This document shows positions 55,067 through 64,000 of a stretch of DNA of 64,000 nucleotides, in pieces. Below the pieces are notes generated by a model. It did not search any database and was not told the DNA's origin. It saw only the letters and a program-made list of their open reading frames with translations. Source of the DNA: Rhodoflexus caldus (GTDB lineage Bacteria > Bacteroidota > Bacteroidia > Cytophagales > Thermoflexibacteraceae); NCBI RefSeq assembly GCF_021206925.1, contig NZ_JAJPRF010000015.1:26704-90703 (forward strand), read 5' to 3'. Position 1 is the stretch's first letter; each line of letters opens with the position of its first letter. A program made the position numbers and the translations under genes.

Positions 55067-58000
55067 ATGACAGAAAGTAAAACCTATAGGCTTGGGCAGG
55101 TAGCCCGTAATTTTGGCGTAACTACAACTATGCTTGTCGATTTTCTGGCAAGCAAAGGGGTAAAAGTGGACAACAATCCCAACACTAAAATTACGGCTGA
55201 GCAATATGCAATGGCCGAAAAAGAATTTGCAGCTTCCGCAGCAGTTAAAAAAGAAGCGTCCAGTTTGCATATTGGCAAGTCTTATAGCGAAAATATCGTC
55301 ATCAGTTCGGAAAATCAGAATGACCGCCGCAAAGAAGACGAAGAAGAAGACGAAGATGTAATCAGCGTAAAATCTTCGGCTTTTGTGCCTTTCTCTAAAA
55401 AAGAAAGTGCAGAAAAGCCTGCCGAAAAGAAAGAACCCGAAAAAATCACCGCCAAACCAAGCGGGTTGAAAATATTGGGTAAAATAGACTTAGATGCCAA
55501 AAAGACTACTGCCAAGCCCGAAGAACCGGAAGTGCCTAAACACGAACCCGTAGCGGAAAAAGCAGTAGTGCAGCCTGAGATAAAGCCCGAACCACAGCCC
55601 AAGCCCGAGGCTGTACCGGTGAAAGAAGAGGTTGTTGTAGCCGAAAAGCCGGCACCACAACCCCAGCCCGAAACCAAGCAAGAGGTAAAAGCCAAGCAAG
55701 AGCCGGCACCTGAGCCACAACCCAAGGTGGCGGAGAAGCCCGTGGCCGAAACTCCCAAGAAGGAAGAACCCAAGGAAAAACCGATTGCTCCGGCGGTAAA
55801 AACGCCGCCTGTTGCTCCTGTTGAGGTTGCACCACCACAAGAAGAAAGTGCCGAAGAAGGTACTGTTATTCGTGCCGAAGCTGAAAAGCTGCAAGGGCTG
55901 AAAGTATTGGGTAAAATAGAGTTACCTCTCGACAAAGACAAAAAGAAACCCAAACCTATTGCCTCTTCCGACGAGAAGGACAAAAATAAGCGCAAACGCA
56001 AGCGCATTAAAAATAACACAGGCAACCCTGTAAAGCCTGATACACAGGCATCAGGTTCGCAACAAAAAACCGGTGGGCAGCAGCAAGGCGGTCAAGGTAA
56101 CGCCAACCGTGGCGGCAACCAACAACAACAGCGCCATCAGCATGCCGGTAAAAAAGGAAATGTGCAAGCCAGTGCCCCTCTGAAAGAAGAAATTTCAGAA
56201 AAAGAGGTACAAGAAAACATCAAAAATACGCTTGCCCGCCTGACCGGAACCAATACGCGCCAGCAAATCATTAAAAAACAGATTAAACGCGACAAGCGCG
56301 AGGCAAGCGCACGCAGACAGGAAGAACAGGTAGGACAGGAAAAAAGCAACGTATTACAGGTTACGGAGTTTATTTCTGCCAACGACTTGGCCAATCTGAT
56401 GGGAGTTTCCGTCAATCAGATTATCGCCAAATGTCTTTCGTTCGGTATGTTCGTTGCCATCAACCAGCGATTGGATGCCGAAGCCATCACCATTATTGCC
56501 GATGAGTTCGGCTATGATGTGGAGTTTATTTCGGCCGAACAGGAAATTGCCGTAGAACTTGACCAAGAAGATGACGAAAAAGACCTTCTGCCGCGTGCAC
56601 CTATCGTAACCATCATGGGGCACGTAGACCACGGTAAAACATCGCTGCTCGACTATATCCGCAAATCGAAAGTTGTAGAAGGTGAAGCAGGAGGTATTAC
56701 CCAACACATTGGCGCTTACGACGTCGTAACCAAGAGCGGTAAACGCATTGCCTTTCTCGATACGCCCGGCCACGAAGCATTTACCGCCATGCGTGCGAGG
56801 GGTGCAAAACTCACTGACGTGGCAATTATTGTGGTAGCTGCCGACGACGACGTTATGCCGCAAACCAAAGAAGCGATTAACCACGCACAGGCTGCCGGTG
56901 TGCCTATCGTATTTGCCATCAACAAGATAGATAAACCCGAAGCACGTCCCGAAAAAATCAAGGAATCGCTTGCCAACCTGAATTTCTTGGTAGAAGACTG
57001 GGGCGGAAAGTACCAAAGTCAGGAAATTTCTGCCAAAAAAGGCATCGGGGTAGATGAACTGCTGGAAAAAGTGTTGCTGGAAGCAGAATTGCTCGATTTG
57101 AAGGCAAACCCCAATAAACTTGCCGTAGGTACTGTTATTGAAGCCTCCCTTGATAAAGGTAAAGGCTATGTGGCAACCGTTATGGTACAGTCGGGTACTT
57201 TGCGCAAAGGCGATGTGATATTGGCCGGTGCCAATTACGGACGGGTAAAGGCCTTGATGGACCACCGCGGTAAAATTTTGAAAGAAGCAGGCCCTTCCAC
57301 CCCCGTGCAAGTGCTTGGATTAAACGGTGCACCGCAAGCGGGTGATAAATTCAACGCAATGGAGTCGGAGCGCGAAGCCAAGGAAATTGCTACCAAACGC
57401 GAGCAAATTATCCGCGAGCAAAGCATCCGTGCCACTAAGCGCACAACCCTGAGCGACATCGGTCGCCGCATTGCACTGGGCAACTTCAAACAACTGAACA
57501 TCATCGTAAAAGGCGATGTGGACGGCTCTGTGGAAGCACTTGCCGACTCACTGCTGAAACTTTCCAATGATGAAATTGAAGTAAATATCATCAGCAAAGC
57601 AGTGGGGCAAATCTCTGAGTCCGATGTGTTGCTGGCCGCTGCCTCCGATGCTATTATCATCGGCTTCCAAGTGCGTCCTTCGGCAAACGCCCGTAAAATG
57701 GCAGAGAAAGAACAGGTTGAAATTCGCCTGTACTCAATCATCTACAATGCCATTAATGAGGTGAAAGATGCGATGGAAGGCTTGCTGGCGCCAACCATTG
57801 AGGAAGTTATTTTGGGTAATGCTGAAGTATTGCAGGTGTTCAAAATTCCTAAGGTCGGAAATATTGCCGGCTGCCGCGTAACAGAAGGGCAAATCAAACG
57901 CAATTCGCGCGTGCGCATTATCCGAGACGGCATCGTGGTTTACGGCGGCGATAAGGGTGTCGGCGAGCTTGCATCGCTGCGCCGTGAAAAAGACGACGTA

Positions 58001-58117
58001 AACGAGGTGAAAGCCGGTTATGAATGCGGTATCGGCATCAAAAACTTCAACGATATTAAGCCGGGAGATATTATTGAGGCCTACGAAGAGCGCGAAATCA
58101 AACGCAAACTGACGTAA
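55067..58117 (+). CDS. infB: Translation initiation factor IF-2
   Basis: 1016 residues from the ATG at 55067. A short N-terminal IF2-like segment ([25 protein letters not shown]) is followed by about 300 residues of Pro/Glu/Lys/Gln-rich low-complexity linker, then the G domain ([28 protein letters not shown]) and domains II-IV. It brings initiator tRNA to the 30S subunit. A strong terminator follows. Confidence 0.98.
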   Translation: MTESKTYRLGQVARNFGVTTTMLVDFLASKGVKVDNNPNTKITAEQYAMAEKEFAASAAVKKEASSLHIGKSYSENIVISSENQNDRRKEDEEEDEDVISVKSSAFVPFSKKESAEKPAEKKEPEKITAKPSGLKILGKIDLDAKKTTAKPEEPEVPKHEPVAEKAVVQPEIKPEPQPKPEAVPVKEEVVVAEKPAPQPQPETKQEVKAKQEPAPEPQPKVAEKPVAETPKKEEPKEKPIAPAVKTPPVAPVEVAPPQEESAEEGTVIRAEAEKLQGLKVLGKIELPLDKDKKKPKPIASSDEKDKNKRKRKRIKNNTGNPVKPDTQASGSQQKTGGQQQGGQGNANRGGNQQQQRHQHAGKKGNVQASAPLKEEISEKEVQENIKNTLARLTGTNTRQQIIKKQIKRDKREASARRQEEQVGQEKSNVLQVTEFISANDLANLMGVSVNQIIAKCLSFGMFVAINQRLDAEAITIIADEFGYDVEFISAEQEIAVELDQEDDEKDLLPRAPIVTIMGHVDHGKTSLLDYIRKSKVVEGEAGGITQHIGAYDVVTKSGKRIAFLDTPGHEAFTAMRARGAKLTDVAIIVVAADDDVMPQTKEAINHAQAAGVPIVFAINKIDKPEARPEKIKESLANLNFLVEDWGGKYQSQEISAKKGIGVDELLEKVLLEAELLDLKANPNKLAVGTVIEASLDKGKGYVATVMVQSGTLRKGDVILAGANYGRVKALMDHRGKILKEAGPSTPVQVLGLNGAPQAGDKFNAMESEREAKEIATKREQIIREQSIRATKRTTLSDIGRRIALGNFKQLNIIVKGDVDGSVEALADSLLKLSNDEIEVNIISKAVGQISESDVLLAAASDAIIIGFQVRPSANARKMAEKEQVEIRLYSIIYNAINEVKDAMEGLLAPTIEEVILGNAEVLQVFKIPKVGNIAGCRVTEGQIKRNSRVRIIRDGIVVYGGDKGVGELASLRREKDDVNEVKAGYECGIGIKNFNDIKPGDIIEAYEEREIKRKLT

Positions 58118-58135
58118 TCTCAGTTCAAAGCACAT

Positions 58136-58177
58136 AAAAAAATCCTTTACTTCGGATGCGGAGTAAAGGATTTTTTC
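58136..58177 (+). terminator. Bidirectional terminator after infB
   Basis: Stem AAAAATCCTTTACT/AGTAAAGGATTTTT with a 10-base loop and T tracts on both strands, between infB and the convergent methyltransferase gene. Confidence 0.9.
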
Positions 58178-58190
58178 TTTGCAAGCGTCG

Positions 58191-59000
58191 TTATTTCTTT
58201 AACACAAAAATCATTCGGTCGCTGTCAGGCGCATACGGAGCGAGCCTGTAATCCCCGAAAATATGCAGCAGTTGCAAACCGGCAGCCTGAAAATAGCGCA
58301 TAAAATCGGCCTGTGTAATGGCCATCAGGCGTTCTTGGAAATGAAAAGAGCGATTGTTGTCTGTAAAGTAAATATCTTTGATAATCAGTCGCTTATCAAT
58401 TCGCTTGCGGATTTCAAACGTGATTCCGTCAATGGTTTTATATTCCAACGCCTTCAATTGGCCAAGAACTTTCGGCGTATTCATAAAGTCAATTACCATA
58501 AATCCGCCTTTTTTTAAGTTGCCGGCGGCAGCCTTCAAGGCTTGTATGTTTTCGGCATCAGTTTTAAAATAGCCAAAACTGGTAAAAAGGTTCAGTAAAA
58601 TATCAAAATATTCTTTGCGGAAAATATGGCGTTTATCATGACGGAAAAATTGCAACCGCTCGTTAGCAAATTTCTGCGCATGGCGAATGTTTTCCTCTGC
58701 CAAATCTATTCCGACCACGTCAAACCCCTTTTGATTGAGGTAAATGGCATGTCGTCCTTTGCCGCAGCCAAGGTCTAAAATTTTATCGTCGGGACTGATT
58801 TCCAAAAAGATAGCAAGGTTGTCAATCAGTAATTTAGCTTCGCTGTCATCGCGATTTTTGTAAAGAATATGATAATAGGGCGAATTAAACCATTGGCTGA
58901 ACCATTCGCCCGAACTTGCTGGATTCATTACGGTTTTGTTCGGATTATTGTTAGATAAATCCATCGGCAAAGTTACGCCGCATTCATCAGACAGGTGCAT
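58191..59000 (-). CDS. Class I SAM-dependent methyltransferase
   Basis: 269 residues. SAM motif I is KILDLGCGKGRHAIYLNQKGFDVVGIDLAEENI, followed by FDILLNLFTSFGYF and GGFMVIDFMNTPKVL. Substrate unknown. The first 24 residues are poorly conserved-looking, so a start at 58964 or 58928 (before NPASSGEWFSQWF) is possible. It converges on infB and is divergent from folA. Confidence 0.85.
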   Translation of the reverse strand: MHLSDECGVTLPMDLSNNNPNKTVMNPASSGEWFSQWFNSPYYHILYKNRDDSEAKLLIDNLAIFLEISPDDKILDLGCGKGRHAIYLNQKGFDVVGIDLAEENIRHAQKFANERLQFFRHDKRHIFRKEYFDILLNLFTSFGYFKTDAENIQALKAAAGNLKKGGFMVIDFMNTPKVLGQLKALEYKTIDGITFEIRKRIDKRLIIKDIYFTDNNRSFHFQERLMAITQADFMRYFQAAGLQLLHIFGDYRLAPYAPDSDRMIFVLKK

Positions 59001-59053
59001 AAATTATTTAAAAGGCTTTTGTTACATAGCAATCAGATTTGCGCTTTGCCGCC

Positions 59054-59061
59054 TAAATTTG
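59054..59061 (+). promoter_or_regulatory. Possible -7 element of folA
   Basis: TAAATTTG fits TAnnTTTG, 35 bases before the ATG. No TTTG at the proper -33 distance. Confidence 0.35.
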
Positions 59062-59095
59062 CCTGTGGCAACTTAAAATCCCACATCAAACGCAT

Positions 59096-59590
59096 ATGCG
59101 GATTTCTGCAATTGTAGCTGTTGCCGACAATGGCGTAATAGGGCAGGATGGACGCTTGCCTTGGCATTTACCGGCCGACCTCCAATATTTTAAACGATTA
59201 ACAATGGGGCATCATATACTCATGGGGCGGAAAACTTTTGAGTCTATCGGCAAACCTTTGCCCGGGCGAAAATCGCTGGTTATTTCGCGTAATGTCAATT
59301 TGGAGTTGCCCGGTGCAGCAGTCTTTACCAATATTCCCGATGCTATTTGTGAAGCGCAAAAAAACGGCGAAGATGAGCTTTTTGTTATTGGCGGGGCTGA
59401 AATTTTTGCCGCTGCCATGCCCTATTTGCACCGTTTGTACCTTACGCACGTGCACACAGAGGCCACAGGCGATGTTTACATGCCCCCCATAGGCGATGAT
59501 TGGGTAGAAATTCAAAGAGAATCGCATCGGGCCGATGAAAAAAACACTTATCCTTATACCTTTGTTACATTAGTACGCAATTTCAGCTGA
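59096..59590 (+). CDS. folA: Dihydrofolate reductase
   Basis: 164 residues. ISAIVAVADNGVIGQDGRLPWHLPADLQYFK, MGRKTFESIGKPLPGRKSLVISR and FVIGGAEIFAAAM are the type I DHFR signatures. Reduces dihydrofolate with NADPH. thyA is not adjacent. The following Fe-S protein gene starts one base after its stop. Confidence 0.97.
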   Translation: MRISAIVAVADNGVIGQDGRLPWHLPADLQYFKRLTMGHHILMGRKTFESIGKPLPGRKSLVISRNVNLELPGAAVFTNIPDAICEAQKNGEDELFVIGGAEIFAAAMPYLHRLYLTHVHTEATGDVYMPPIGDDWVEIQRESHRADEKNTYPYTFVTLVRNFS

Positions 59591-59591
59591 T

Positions 59592-60383
59592 ATGGAAAAC
59601 GGAACTTTGCAAATACCTGTGATGGCAGAACTGGCTGCACAGGGTAAAACTCCCGAAGTATTATTCTGGGTAGGTTGTGCCGGCTCTTTTGATGACCGCT
59701 ACAAGCGGGTTACATCGGCAATGGTCAAAATTCTGAACAAGGTAAACGTTAGTTTTGCAGTATTGGGCACCGAAGAGTCCTGTACGGGCGACCCTGCCAA
59801 ACGCGCCGGTAACGAGTTTCTTTTCCAGATGCAGGCTTTGAGCAATATTCAGGTGTTGAACGGATACGGCATCAAAAAAGTCGTAACTGCCTGTCCGCAC
59901 TGCTTCAATACGATTAAAAACGAGTATCCTTCGTTAGGGGGTAACTACGAAGTGCTGCACCACTCCGAATTTTTGCAACAACTGATTAATCAGGGGAAAA
60001 TTCGCATGAAAGAAGGCGGCAGTTTCAAAGGAAAAAAAATCACTTATCACGACTCTTGTTATTTGGGGCGTGCCAATGACATCTACGAAGCGCCGCGTCA
60101 GGTTTTGGAAGCACTTGATGCCGAACTTGTAGAAATGAGACGCTGCCGCAGCAAAGGGCTTTGCTGTGGTGCCGGTGGCGCACAAATGTTCAAAGAAGCC
60201 GAACACGGCAAAAAGGAGATTAATATTGAACGGGTAGAGGAAGCGTTGAATACCGGTGCGGAAGTGATAGCGGCAGCCTGTCCGTTCTGCATGACGATGA
60301 TGAGTGATGGGGTAAAAAACAAAAATCGCGAAGGAGAAGTCAAAGTCCTCGACCTTGCCGAGCTGATTGAAGCCGGTTTGTAA
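59592..60383 (+). CDS. CCG-domain (Fe-S)-binding protein, heterodisulfide reductase subunit-like
   Basis: 263 residues with two cysteine-rich CCG domains: CTGDPAKRAG...TACPHCFNTIKNEYP and HDSCYLGRANDIYE...CRSKGLCCGAGGAQM...AAACPFCMTMM. Such domains bind a 4Fe-4S or zinc site in HdrB, GlpC and LutA-like proteins. In many Bacteroidota it sits behind a second Fe-S/membrane protein; here that partner is missing and the gene is coupled to folA with a one-base gap. Exact electron-transfer role unknown. Confidence 0.9.
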   Translation: MENGTLQIPVMAELAAQGKTPEVLFWVGCAGSFDDRYKRVTSAMVKILNKVNVSFAVLGTEESCTGDPAKRAGNEFLFQMQALSNIQVLNGYGIKKVVTACPHCFNTIKNEYPSLGGNYEVLHHSEFLQQLINQGKIRMKEGGSFKGKKITYHDSCYLGRANDIYEAPRQVLEALDAELVEMRRCRSKGLCCGAGGAQMFKEAEHGKKEINIERVEEALNTGAEVIAAACPFCMTMMSDGVKNKNREGEVKVLDLAELIEAGL

Positions 60384-60458
60384 TCACTGCCTTTGGGTAT
60401 GGATAAACGCAAATGGTTTGGCGAAAAATTTTGGTGTAAATTGCTGAAAATCAAATAC

Positions 60459-60495
60459 AAAAACCTGACGATTTTATAATAATCGTCAGGTTTTT
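60459..60495 (+). terminator. Bidirectional terminator
   Basis: Stem AAAAACCTGACGATT/AATCGTCAGGTTTTT with a 7-base loop, between the CCG-protein gene and the convergent GIN-domain gene. Confidence 0.92.
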
Positions 60496-60517
60496 GTGTG
60501 AATTTTCGCTCAACTGC

Positions 60518-61204
60518 TTACATTTTTCTGACAGAACCCGAGCCCGACACATTGGTAATCTCGCGCTTGGGCTCGCCTTTGTAGCGAATCTTACCCGAGC
60601 CACTTACGTTGGCTTTCAGCGATTCGGTAACGTGAATTTCTGCATCGCCCGAGCCGCTGATGGCAACCCGTATCTCCTTGCTTGTCAGCCCCGCGGCAAG
60701 TAGCCTTCCTGAGCCGCTAATGGTAAAATCACATTCGTCAGCGCTGCCCGAAAGCGTTAGTTTGCCCGAGCCTGAATTATCTACGACAACAGTACCGCCG
60801 GCTACCACGCCTTCCATGCTGCCCGAACCGCTTTGGGTCAGGCGGATTCTATCGGCTTTGAGGCTTTCTTGCCAATAAATGCGAGATGCTCCCGAACTGT
60901 TGATTTCGTTCAGTTCGCGGTAAGTAACTACAATATCTACGCGGTAGCTGCTGCGCCAACCCGTTCGCGGTTTGGTGCCGATAGCAAGACTGTTGCCGCT
61001 TACTTCGGTTTCAATATCCTGTAAGTCAATGCCTTCGGCAGAGATGCTGACGCTTTCCCTGTTGCCTTTTTGCAGGGTTACGTGGAACGAACCATTGACA
61101 GATAAACGATTAAAAGCCTCTAAATTGCGCTCCTCTTTTTTCTGCGCAAATGCAATGACAGCGGCAAACAAATAAATGCCTATGATGCTGATGAGTGATT
61201 TCAT
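60518..61204 (-). CDS. GIN-domain (DUF2807) exported protein
   Basis: 228 residues from the ATG at 61204, with a signal peptide ending near VIAFAQ. The rest is the head-GIN pattern: FNRLSVNGSFHVTLQKGN, then repeated short beta-strands with SGSG turns (QSGSGSMEG, DNSGSGKLT, SGSGRLLA, SGSGDAEI, SGSGKIRYKG) as in a beta-helix. Role unknown; likely at the cell surface. The frame is open to 61297, but the extension is not protein-like. Confidence 0.9.
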   Translation of the reverse strand: MKSLISIIGIYLFAAVIAFAQKKEERNLEAFNRLSVNGSFHVTLQKGNRESVSISAEGIDLQDIETEVSGNSLAIGTKPRTGWRSSYRVDIVVTYRELNEINSSGASRIYWQESLKADRIRLTQSGSGSMEGVVAGGTVVVDNSGSGKLTLSGSADECDFTISGSGRLLAAGLTSKEIRVAISGSGDAEIHVTESLKANVSGSGKIRYKGEPKREITNVSGSGSVRKM

Positions 61205-61330
61205 AAGGAATGTGTGATAAAGTTTGCCTAATGACAACAGGAGATTGTACGGAGTTGCATCATCAGGTAAAAAAATCACACGTACCGATAGCAGCATTTT
61301 ATCCTTGCCGAGTGCCGACAGGGTTTAGAC

Positions 61331-62395
61331 TTACAACCGCACAACCTCGCCCGTCCGCACCGACTCATCGCAGGCAAACGCAATGCGCAGGCTGTTCACG
61401 GCATCTGCTAAGTGGTCGGTCAGGTCTAAATCTTCGGTGATGGAACGCAGGAAATAGCGCTGTTCGCGGTTGCAAAGCTCCTGATGGTCAGGCTCATCGG
61501 TCAGGTTTAGCCACTCATCTTCTTTAATAAACTCATTGCGCTTGTCAATATCGGCATGGTGGATGCGCAGCGATTCGGTTTTGGTGTGCGAATCTACATT
61601 GTCTGATTTGCCGCTGCTGCCTGCCTCTTTGGCAACAATGGAAACGCAGCCCTTCGGCCCGATTACGTCTTTGACAAAAAAGGCTGTTTCGCTCATCATT
61701 GGCCCCCAGCCTGCCTCATACCAGCCCACCGAACCATCGGCAAAGCGGATTTGCAGTTGCCCATAGTTGTAATTATCCTTCGGAATGTCGTCGGTCAGTC
61801 GTGCACCGATGGCCGTAACCTGCACCGGTGCGGAGCGCGTCATTTGGCACATTACGTCTATGTAGTGCACGCCGCAATCCACAATCGGGCTGAGGCTTTT
61901 CATCAGGTTGCGGTGCACATCCCACATGTAGCCATGGCTTTGCTGGTTGAGGTTCATGCGCATTACCAGAGGTTTGCCCAGTGTTTGTGCCACCTCAATA
62001 AACTTTTGCCACGAAGGGTGCACCCGCAGAATATAGCCTACCACTACCTTCCGATTGGCGGCACGGGCAGCAGCTACTACACGCTCGGCACCTGCCACTG
62101 TATCGGCAATGGGTTTTTCCACAAAAACATGGCAGCCCGCTTCCAAGGCCTTGATACAGAATGCCTCATGCGTATCGGGGTAAGTGGAAATACAAACCGC
62201 ATCGGGGCGGGTAGTCCGCAGTGCTTCGTCATAGTCGCTGAAGAGCAGATAGCCGCCCCCCAGTTGCTTATTGAGAATTTCTTTGGTGCGCCCGGAAGAT
62301 ACCAACCCGCAAATTTCAAATCCTTCTATGGCTTGGTAGGCTTTGGCGTGGGATGCGCCCATATTGCCGCAACCGACTACTAATACGCGAATCAT
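61331..62395 (-). CDS. Gfo/Idh/MocA-family oxidoreductase
   Basis: 354 residues from the ATG at 62395. Rossmann N-terminus VLVVGCGNMGASHAKAY, VEKPIADT with the conserved EKP lysine, VDCGVHYIDVMCQMT with the catalytic-region His, and a C-terminal alpha/beta domain. It uses NAD(P) to oxidise or reduce a sugar or cyclitol; substrate unknown. Monocistronic by orientation. Confidence 0.9.
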   Translation of the reverse strand: MIRVLVVGCGNMGASHAKAYQAIEGFEICGLVSSGRTKEILNKQLGGGYLLFSDYDEALRTTRPDAVCISTYPDTHEAFCIKALEAGCHVFVEKPIADTVAGAERVVAAARAANRKVVVGYILRVHPSWQKFIEVAQTLGKPLVMRMNLNQQSHGYMWDVHRNLMKSLSPIVDCGVHYIDVMCQMTRSAPVQVTAIGARLTDDIPKDNYNYGQLQIRFADGSVGWYEAGWGPMMSETAFFVKDVIGPKGCVSIVAKEAGSSGKSDNVDSHTKTESLRIHHADIDKRNEFIKEDEWLNLTDEPDHQELCNREQRYFLRSITEDLDLTDHLADAVNSLRIAFACDESVRTGEVVRL

Positions 62396-62437
62396 GAGTG
62401 TATGCAATTTTTTTGAGGCAAAGTACGATTTTTATCG

Positions 62438-63061
62438 CTACTTCCATATTTTCCATTGGGGTATTCGCCGCGCATAATCTCTGGCGCATTGCGTTTTATA
62501 GCTTTCCCATTTGCCTCTGTTAATTACATTGATAGGATGGTCAATGTGTATAGGGTCATCCTTGCTGAAATCGCCGCCCCATCTTAAATCTTTGTCATTT
62601 CTTATGCTTTTAATAAAATCCTGAACGTTTTCAGGTAAGTTATTCAGCTTTTTTCGTTTCAGGTGGTGCGCAAAATAGGTGGTTCCGTTGCTTTCAATAT
62701 TGAAATCTATCGCAAATCCGGCCAAATGATTGGATAGTTTACCGGGTTCAACAATTGCACGACTGACTTCGCGCCCATCTACCCTGTAAGCCTGATTGAT
62801 AATCAATTCAATATCGTGGATTTATGCGTATGCATCAATTTTTTGCAAATAAGGCTCAAATTCTTTGTGTATCAGTATTTGCCGCCCCCTGAGTCCGCTG
62901 ATATGGTCGCCTTTGTATTCGGTGAGTGCCTCAAAATTATCTGTTCTCACATATGTCCAGAACGGATATTTGTAATAGCAATACAACGCGACTCCCACCA
63001 AAAAAAGACCTGATGGGATTAGTATAATTAAAGCTATTTTTATGTGTCGGTGCAAGTTCAC
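62438..63061 (-). pseudogene. M15-type peptidoglycan peptidase gene interrupted by one in-frame stop
   Basis: Two open segments lie in the same minus-strand frame: 63061-62825 (N-terminal membrane helix and a domain ending FEPYLQKIDAYA) and 62821-62438. A single TAA at 62824-62822 separates them. After the stop the frame continues IHDIELIINQAYRVDGREV, SNHLAGFAIDFN and RWGGDFSKDDPIHIDHP, the zinc-site motifs of M15 D,D/L,D-peptidases. The whole would be 207 residues. The TTG at 62806 could not make a complete enzyme. One base change (for example AAA to TAA) would explain it; a sequencing error is the alternative. Confidence 0.8.
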
Positions 63062-63188
63062 AAGTGTCTATGTGGATTTAATGTTTTGGCGCTTGGCGAA
63101 GGGCGGGTTTAGTAGCACTACCGTTTCCACACGCACAAAAGCCCATAGAAATCACAAAAGTTCAATTTCGCACGTCTGCCCGCCTTGC

Positions 63189-63209
63189 CACAAATGCAAT
63201 GTTGCAGGC
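63189..63209. repeat. Left arm of a split inverted repeat flanking the toxin-antitoxin genes
   Basis: CACAAATGCAA, T, GTTGCAGGC. Both blocks recur in reverse complement at 63846-63877, there separated by 12 bases instead of one. Confidence 0.55.
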
Positions 63210-63217
63210 TGGCATTT

Positions 63218-63595
63218 TTATTTGTTCGTAGTTCGTTGTTTTATCCAAGTTACAATTTGCTGAAAGTCAAGTTGTCCCGATGCTACTGCGATAACAAAGT
63301 CGTACTTTTCATCTTGTGTTGCTTGTATGTCTTTGCCGAAGTTCATCAAAACCAAACGCATTAAAACGTAGCCTGTTCTTTTGTTGCCGTCTATAAAAGG
63401 GTGATTTTTGACAATACTTTCTAAAATCGCACCCGCTTTTTCTTCGGGGCTTGGGTAAAATTCACTGTCTCCGAAACCGCTAAAAGGTCGTTCAAGTGCC
63501 GATTTTAGTCCATTTTCATCTCTTACGCCTTGCGAACCGCCAAACTCTCGTATCAAAACTTGATGAATTGCAAGAACTTCTTGGTAGTCTATCAT
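63218..63595 (-). CDS. doc: Doc-like toxin of the Fic superfamily
   Basis: 125 residues. The motif is HPFIDGNKRTGYVLM; Lys after Asn (GNKR) is the Doc-type form, linked to kinase activity on EF-Tu, rather than the GNGR of AMP-transferring Fic proteins. IHQVLIREFGGSQGVRDENGLKSALERP is the typical N-terminus. Its ATG overlaps the stop of the upstream short gene by four bases (ATGA), the usual antitoxin-toxin arrangement. Confidence 0.9.
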   Translation of the reverse strand: MIDYQEVLAIHQVLIREFGGSQGVRDENGLKSALERPFSGFGDSEFYPSPEEKAGAILESIVKNHPFIDGNKRTGYVLMRLVLMNFGKDIQATQDEKYDFVIAVASGQLDFQQIVTWIKQRTTNK

Positions 63596-63771
63596 TTCGC
63601 CAATTTTTCAAGTAGTTCTCGGTCTTCTGTCAAAATTGTGTTTAGGTTGAGTGAAAGACGCATTTTCTCCTTAGTAGTTTTTTCAACTTGGCGAAGATAT
63701 TGCAAAAGTTCTCCCAAAACTTCGTTGGGTAACTTGTCCACAATTTGCACTATTTCTTGTTTGAGTTCCAT
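63592..63771 (-). CDS. Short antitoxin-like protein, partner of the Doc toxin
   Basis: 59 residues, read directly from the minus strand: begins MELKQEIVQIVDKLPNEVLG and ends LLEKLAK. The QIVDKLP...VLGELLQYLRQVE helix resembles small DUF2281-type antitoxins. Highly charged and helical, overlapping the toxin start by four bases. Family assignment is tentative; the antitoxin role follows from position and size. Confidence 0.75.
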   Translation of the reverse strand: MELKQEIVQIVDKLPNEVLGELLQYLRQVEKTTKEKMRLSLNLNTILTEDRELLEKLAK

Positions 63772-64000
63772 CTTATGCCCAATTATTTATTAGTCCAACG
63801 TTATTTTTTGTTAATTGGTTCGTTTTGGCGTTTTTTTCTATGCTTGCCTGCAACGGTTTGGCGGCTTTGCATTTGTGCTACAATAGACTTTTTGGAAGTT
63901 AAAATACTGAAAATCAATTGATTGAAAATTTCAACTTGTAATTATGTAAGCCTGCGGTTAATTGGAAATTTTCTAATATCTGCTCTTTTTGCTTCACTCT
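63772..64000. other. Region upstream of the toxin-antitoxin genes, no gene seen
   Basis: AT-rich. Holds the right arm of the split inverted repeat. No convincing promoter or coding frame was recognised. Confidence 0.5.
63846..63877. repeat. Right arm of a split inverted repeat flanking the toxin-antitoxin genes
   Basis: GCCTGCAAC, 12 bases, TTGCATTTGTG. Both blocks are the reverse complement of those at 63189-63209. Confidence 0.55.

Noticed and set aside
55560..56130. Low-complexity repeat-like DNA
   Set aside because: It encodes the Pro/Glu/Lys/Gln-rich linker of IF-2, normal for this protein.
56354..57310. 318-codon minus-strand open frame opposite infB
   Set aside because: It lies wholly within the G-domain region of IF-2, whose plus-strand motifs are complete; no promoter or domain for the antisense frame.
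63772..63860. Integron attC-like site near the antitoxin start
   Set aside because: GTTGGAC on the minus strand (63799-63793) fits GTTRRRY, but no RYYYAAC partner was found at the other end of the cassette and no integrase gene is in the window.

Overview
This window looks like chromosome of a Bacteroidota bacterium, probably order Cytophagales. Three things point there: promoters of the TTTG-N19/20-TAnnTTTG type with little Shine-Dalgarno signal; family signatures such as a GH13_8-type GlgB, a GIN-domain (DUF2807) protein, a GMC dehydrogenase paired with a Tat-exported subunit 3, and many short lipoproteins; and the tRNA-Trp-secE-nusG-rplKAJL order. No rRNA, CRISPR array or insertion sequence was seen.

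Layout. 1-5.5 kb: the tail of an outer-membrane Wzi/RemB-like protein, then a minus-strand run (flippase, tRNA-Asp, FKBP lipoprotein, rdgB, DUF2911 lipoprotein), a GNAT acetyltransferase and an isolated DUF3800 gene. 5.9-17.1 kb: metabolic and housekeeping genes (E2 acyltransferase, miaA, Mg2+ P-type ATPase, glgB, M28 peptidase, UDP-glucuronate decarboxylase, cupin, purU). 17.2-24.6 kb: two unrelated restriction-modification systems in AT-rich DNA on either side of a TPR protein and moaA. The second system has an endonuclease I recognise as a HincII relative. 24.6-36.6 kb: a vWA-like secreted protein, a degenerate TrpF paralogue, a lipoprotein, ribH, an MMPL exporter, rocD, citrate synthase, an ABC exporter and small hypotheticals.

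36.6-39.8 kb: tRNA-Trp-secE-nusG-rplK-rplA-rplJ-rplL, closed by a strong terminator. The rpoB and rpoC genes that normally follow are absent. 39.9-47.3 kb: GMC dehydrogenase pair, PrxQ-type peroxiredoxin, AAA-ATPase/nuclease-fold protein, DUF1415 and gamma-glutamyltransferase. 47.3-53 kb: a 1341-residue CheB-CheR-PAS fusion with no kinase domain, and a subtilisin-like peptidase. 53-58.2 kb: rimP-nusA-infB with a consensus promoter, a terminator-like hairpin just before rimP and a second promoter before infB. 58.2-62.4 kb: methyltransferase, folA, CCG-domain Fe-S protein, GIN-domain protein and a Gfo/Idh/MocA oxidoreductase. 62.4-64 kb: an M15-type peptidase gene broken by one in-frame stop, then a Doc-like toxin with a 59-residue antitoxin, flanked by a split inverted repeat.

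The most notable points are the paired restriction systems (one with a convergent HTH-like gene), the split rplL/rpoB locus, the possible attenuator before rimP, the TrpF paralogue without catalytic residues, and the toxin-antitoxin cassette with its flanking repeats. All functional calls come from reading the sequence and from remembered family features; no database search was run.
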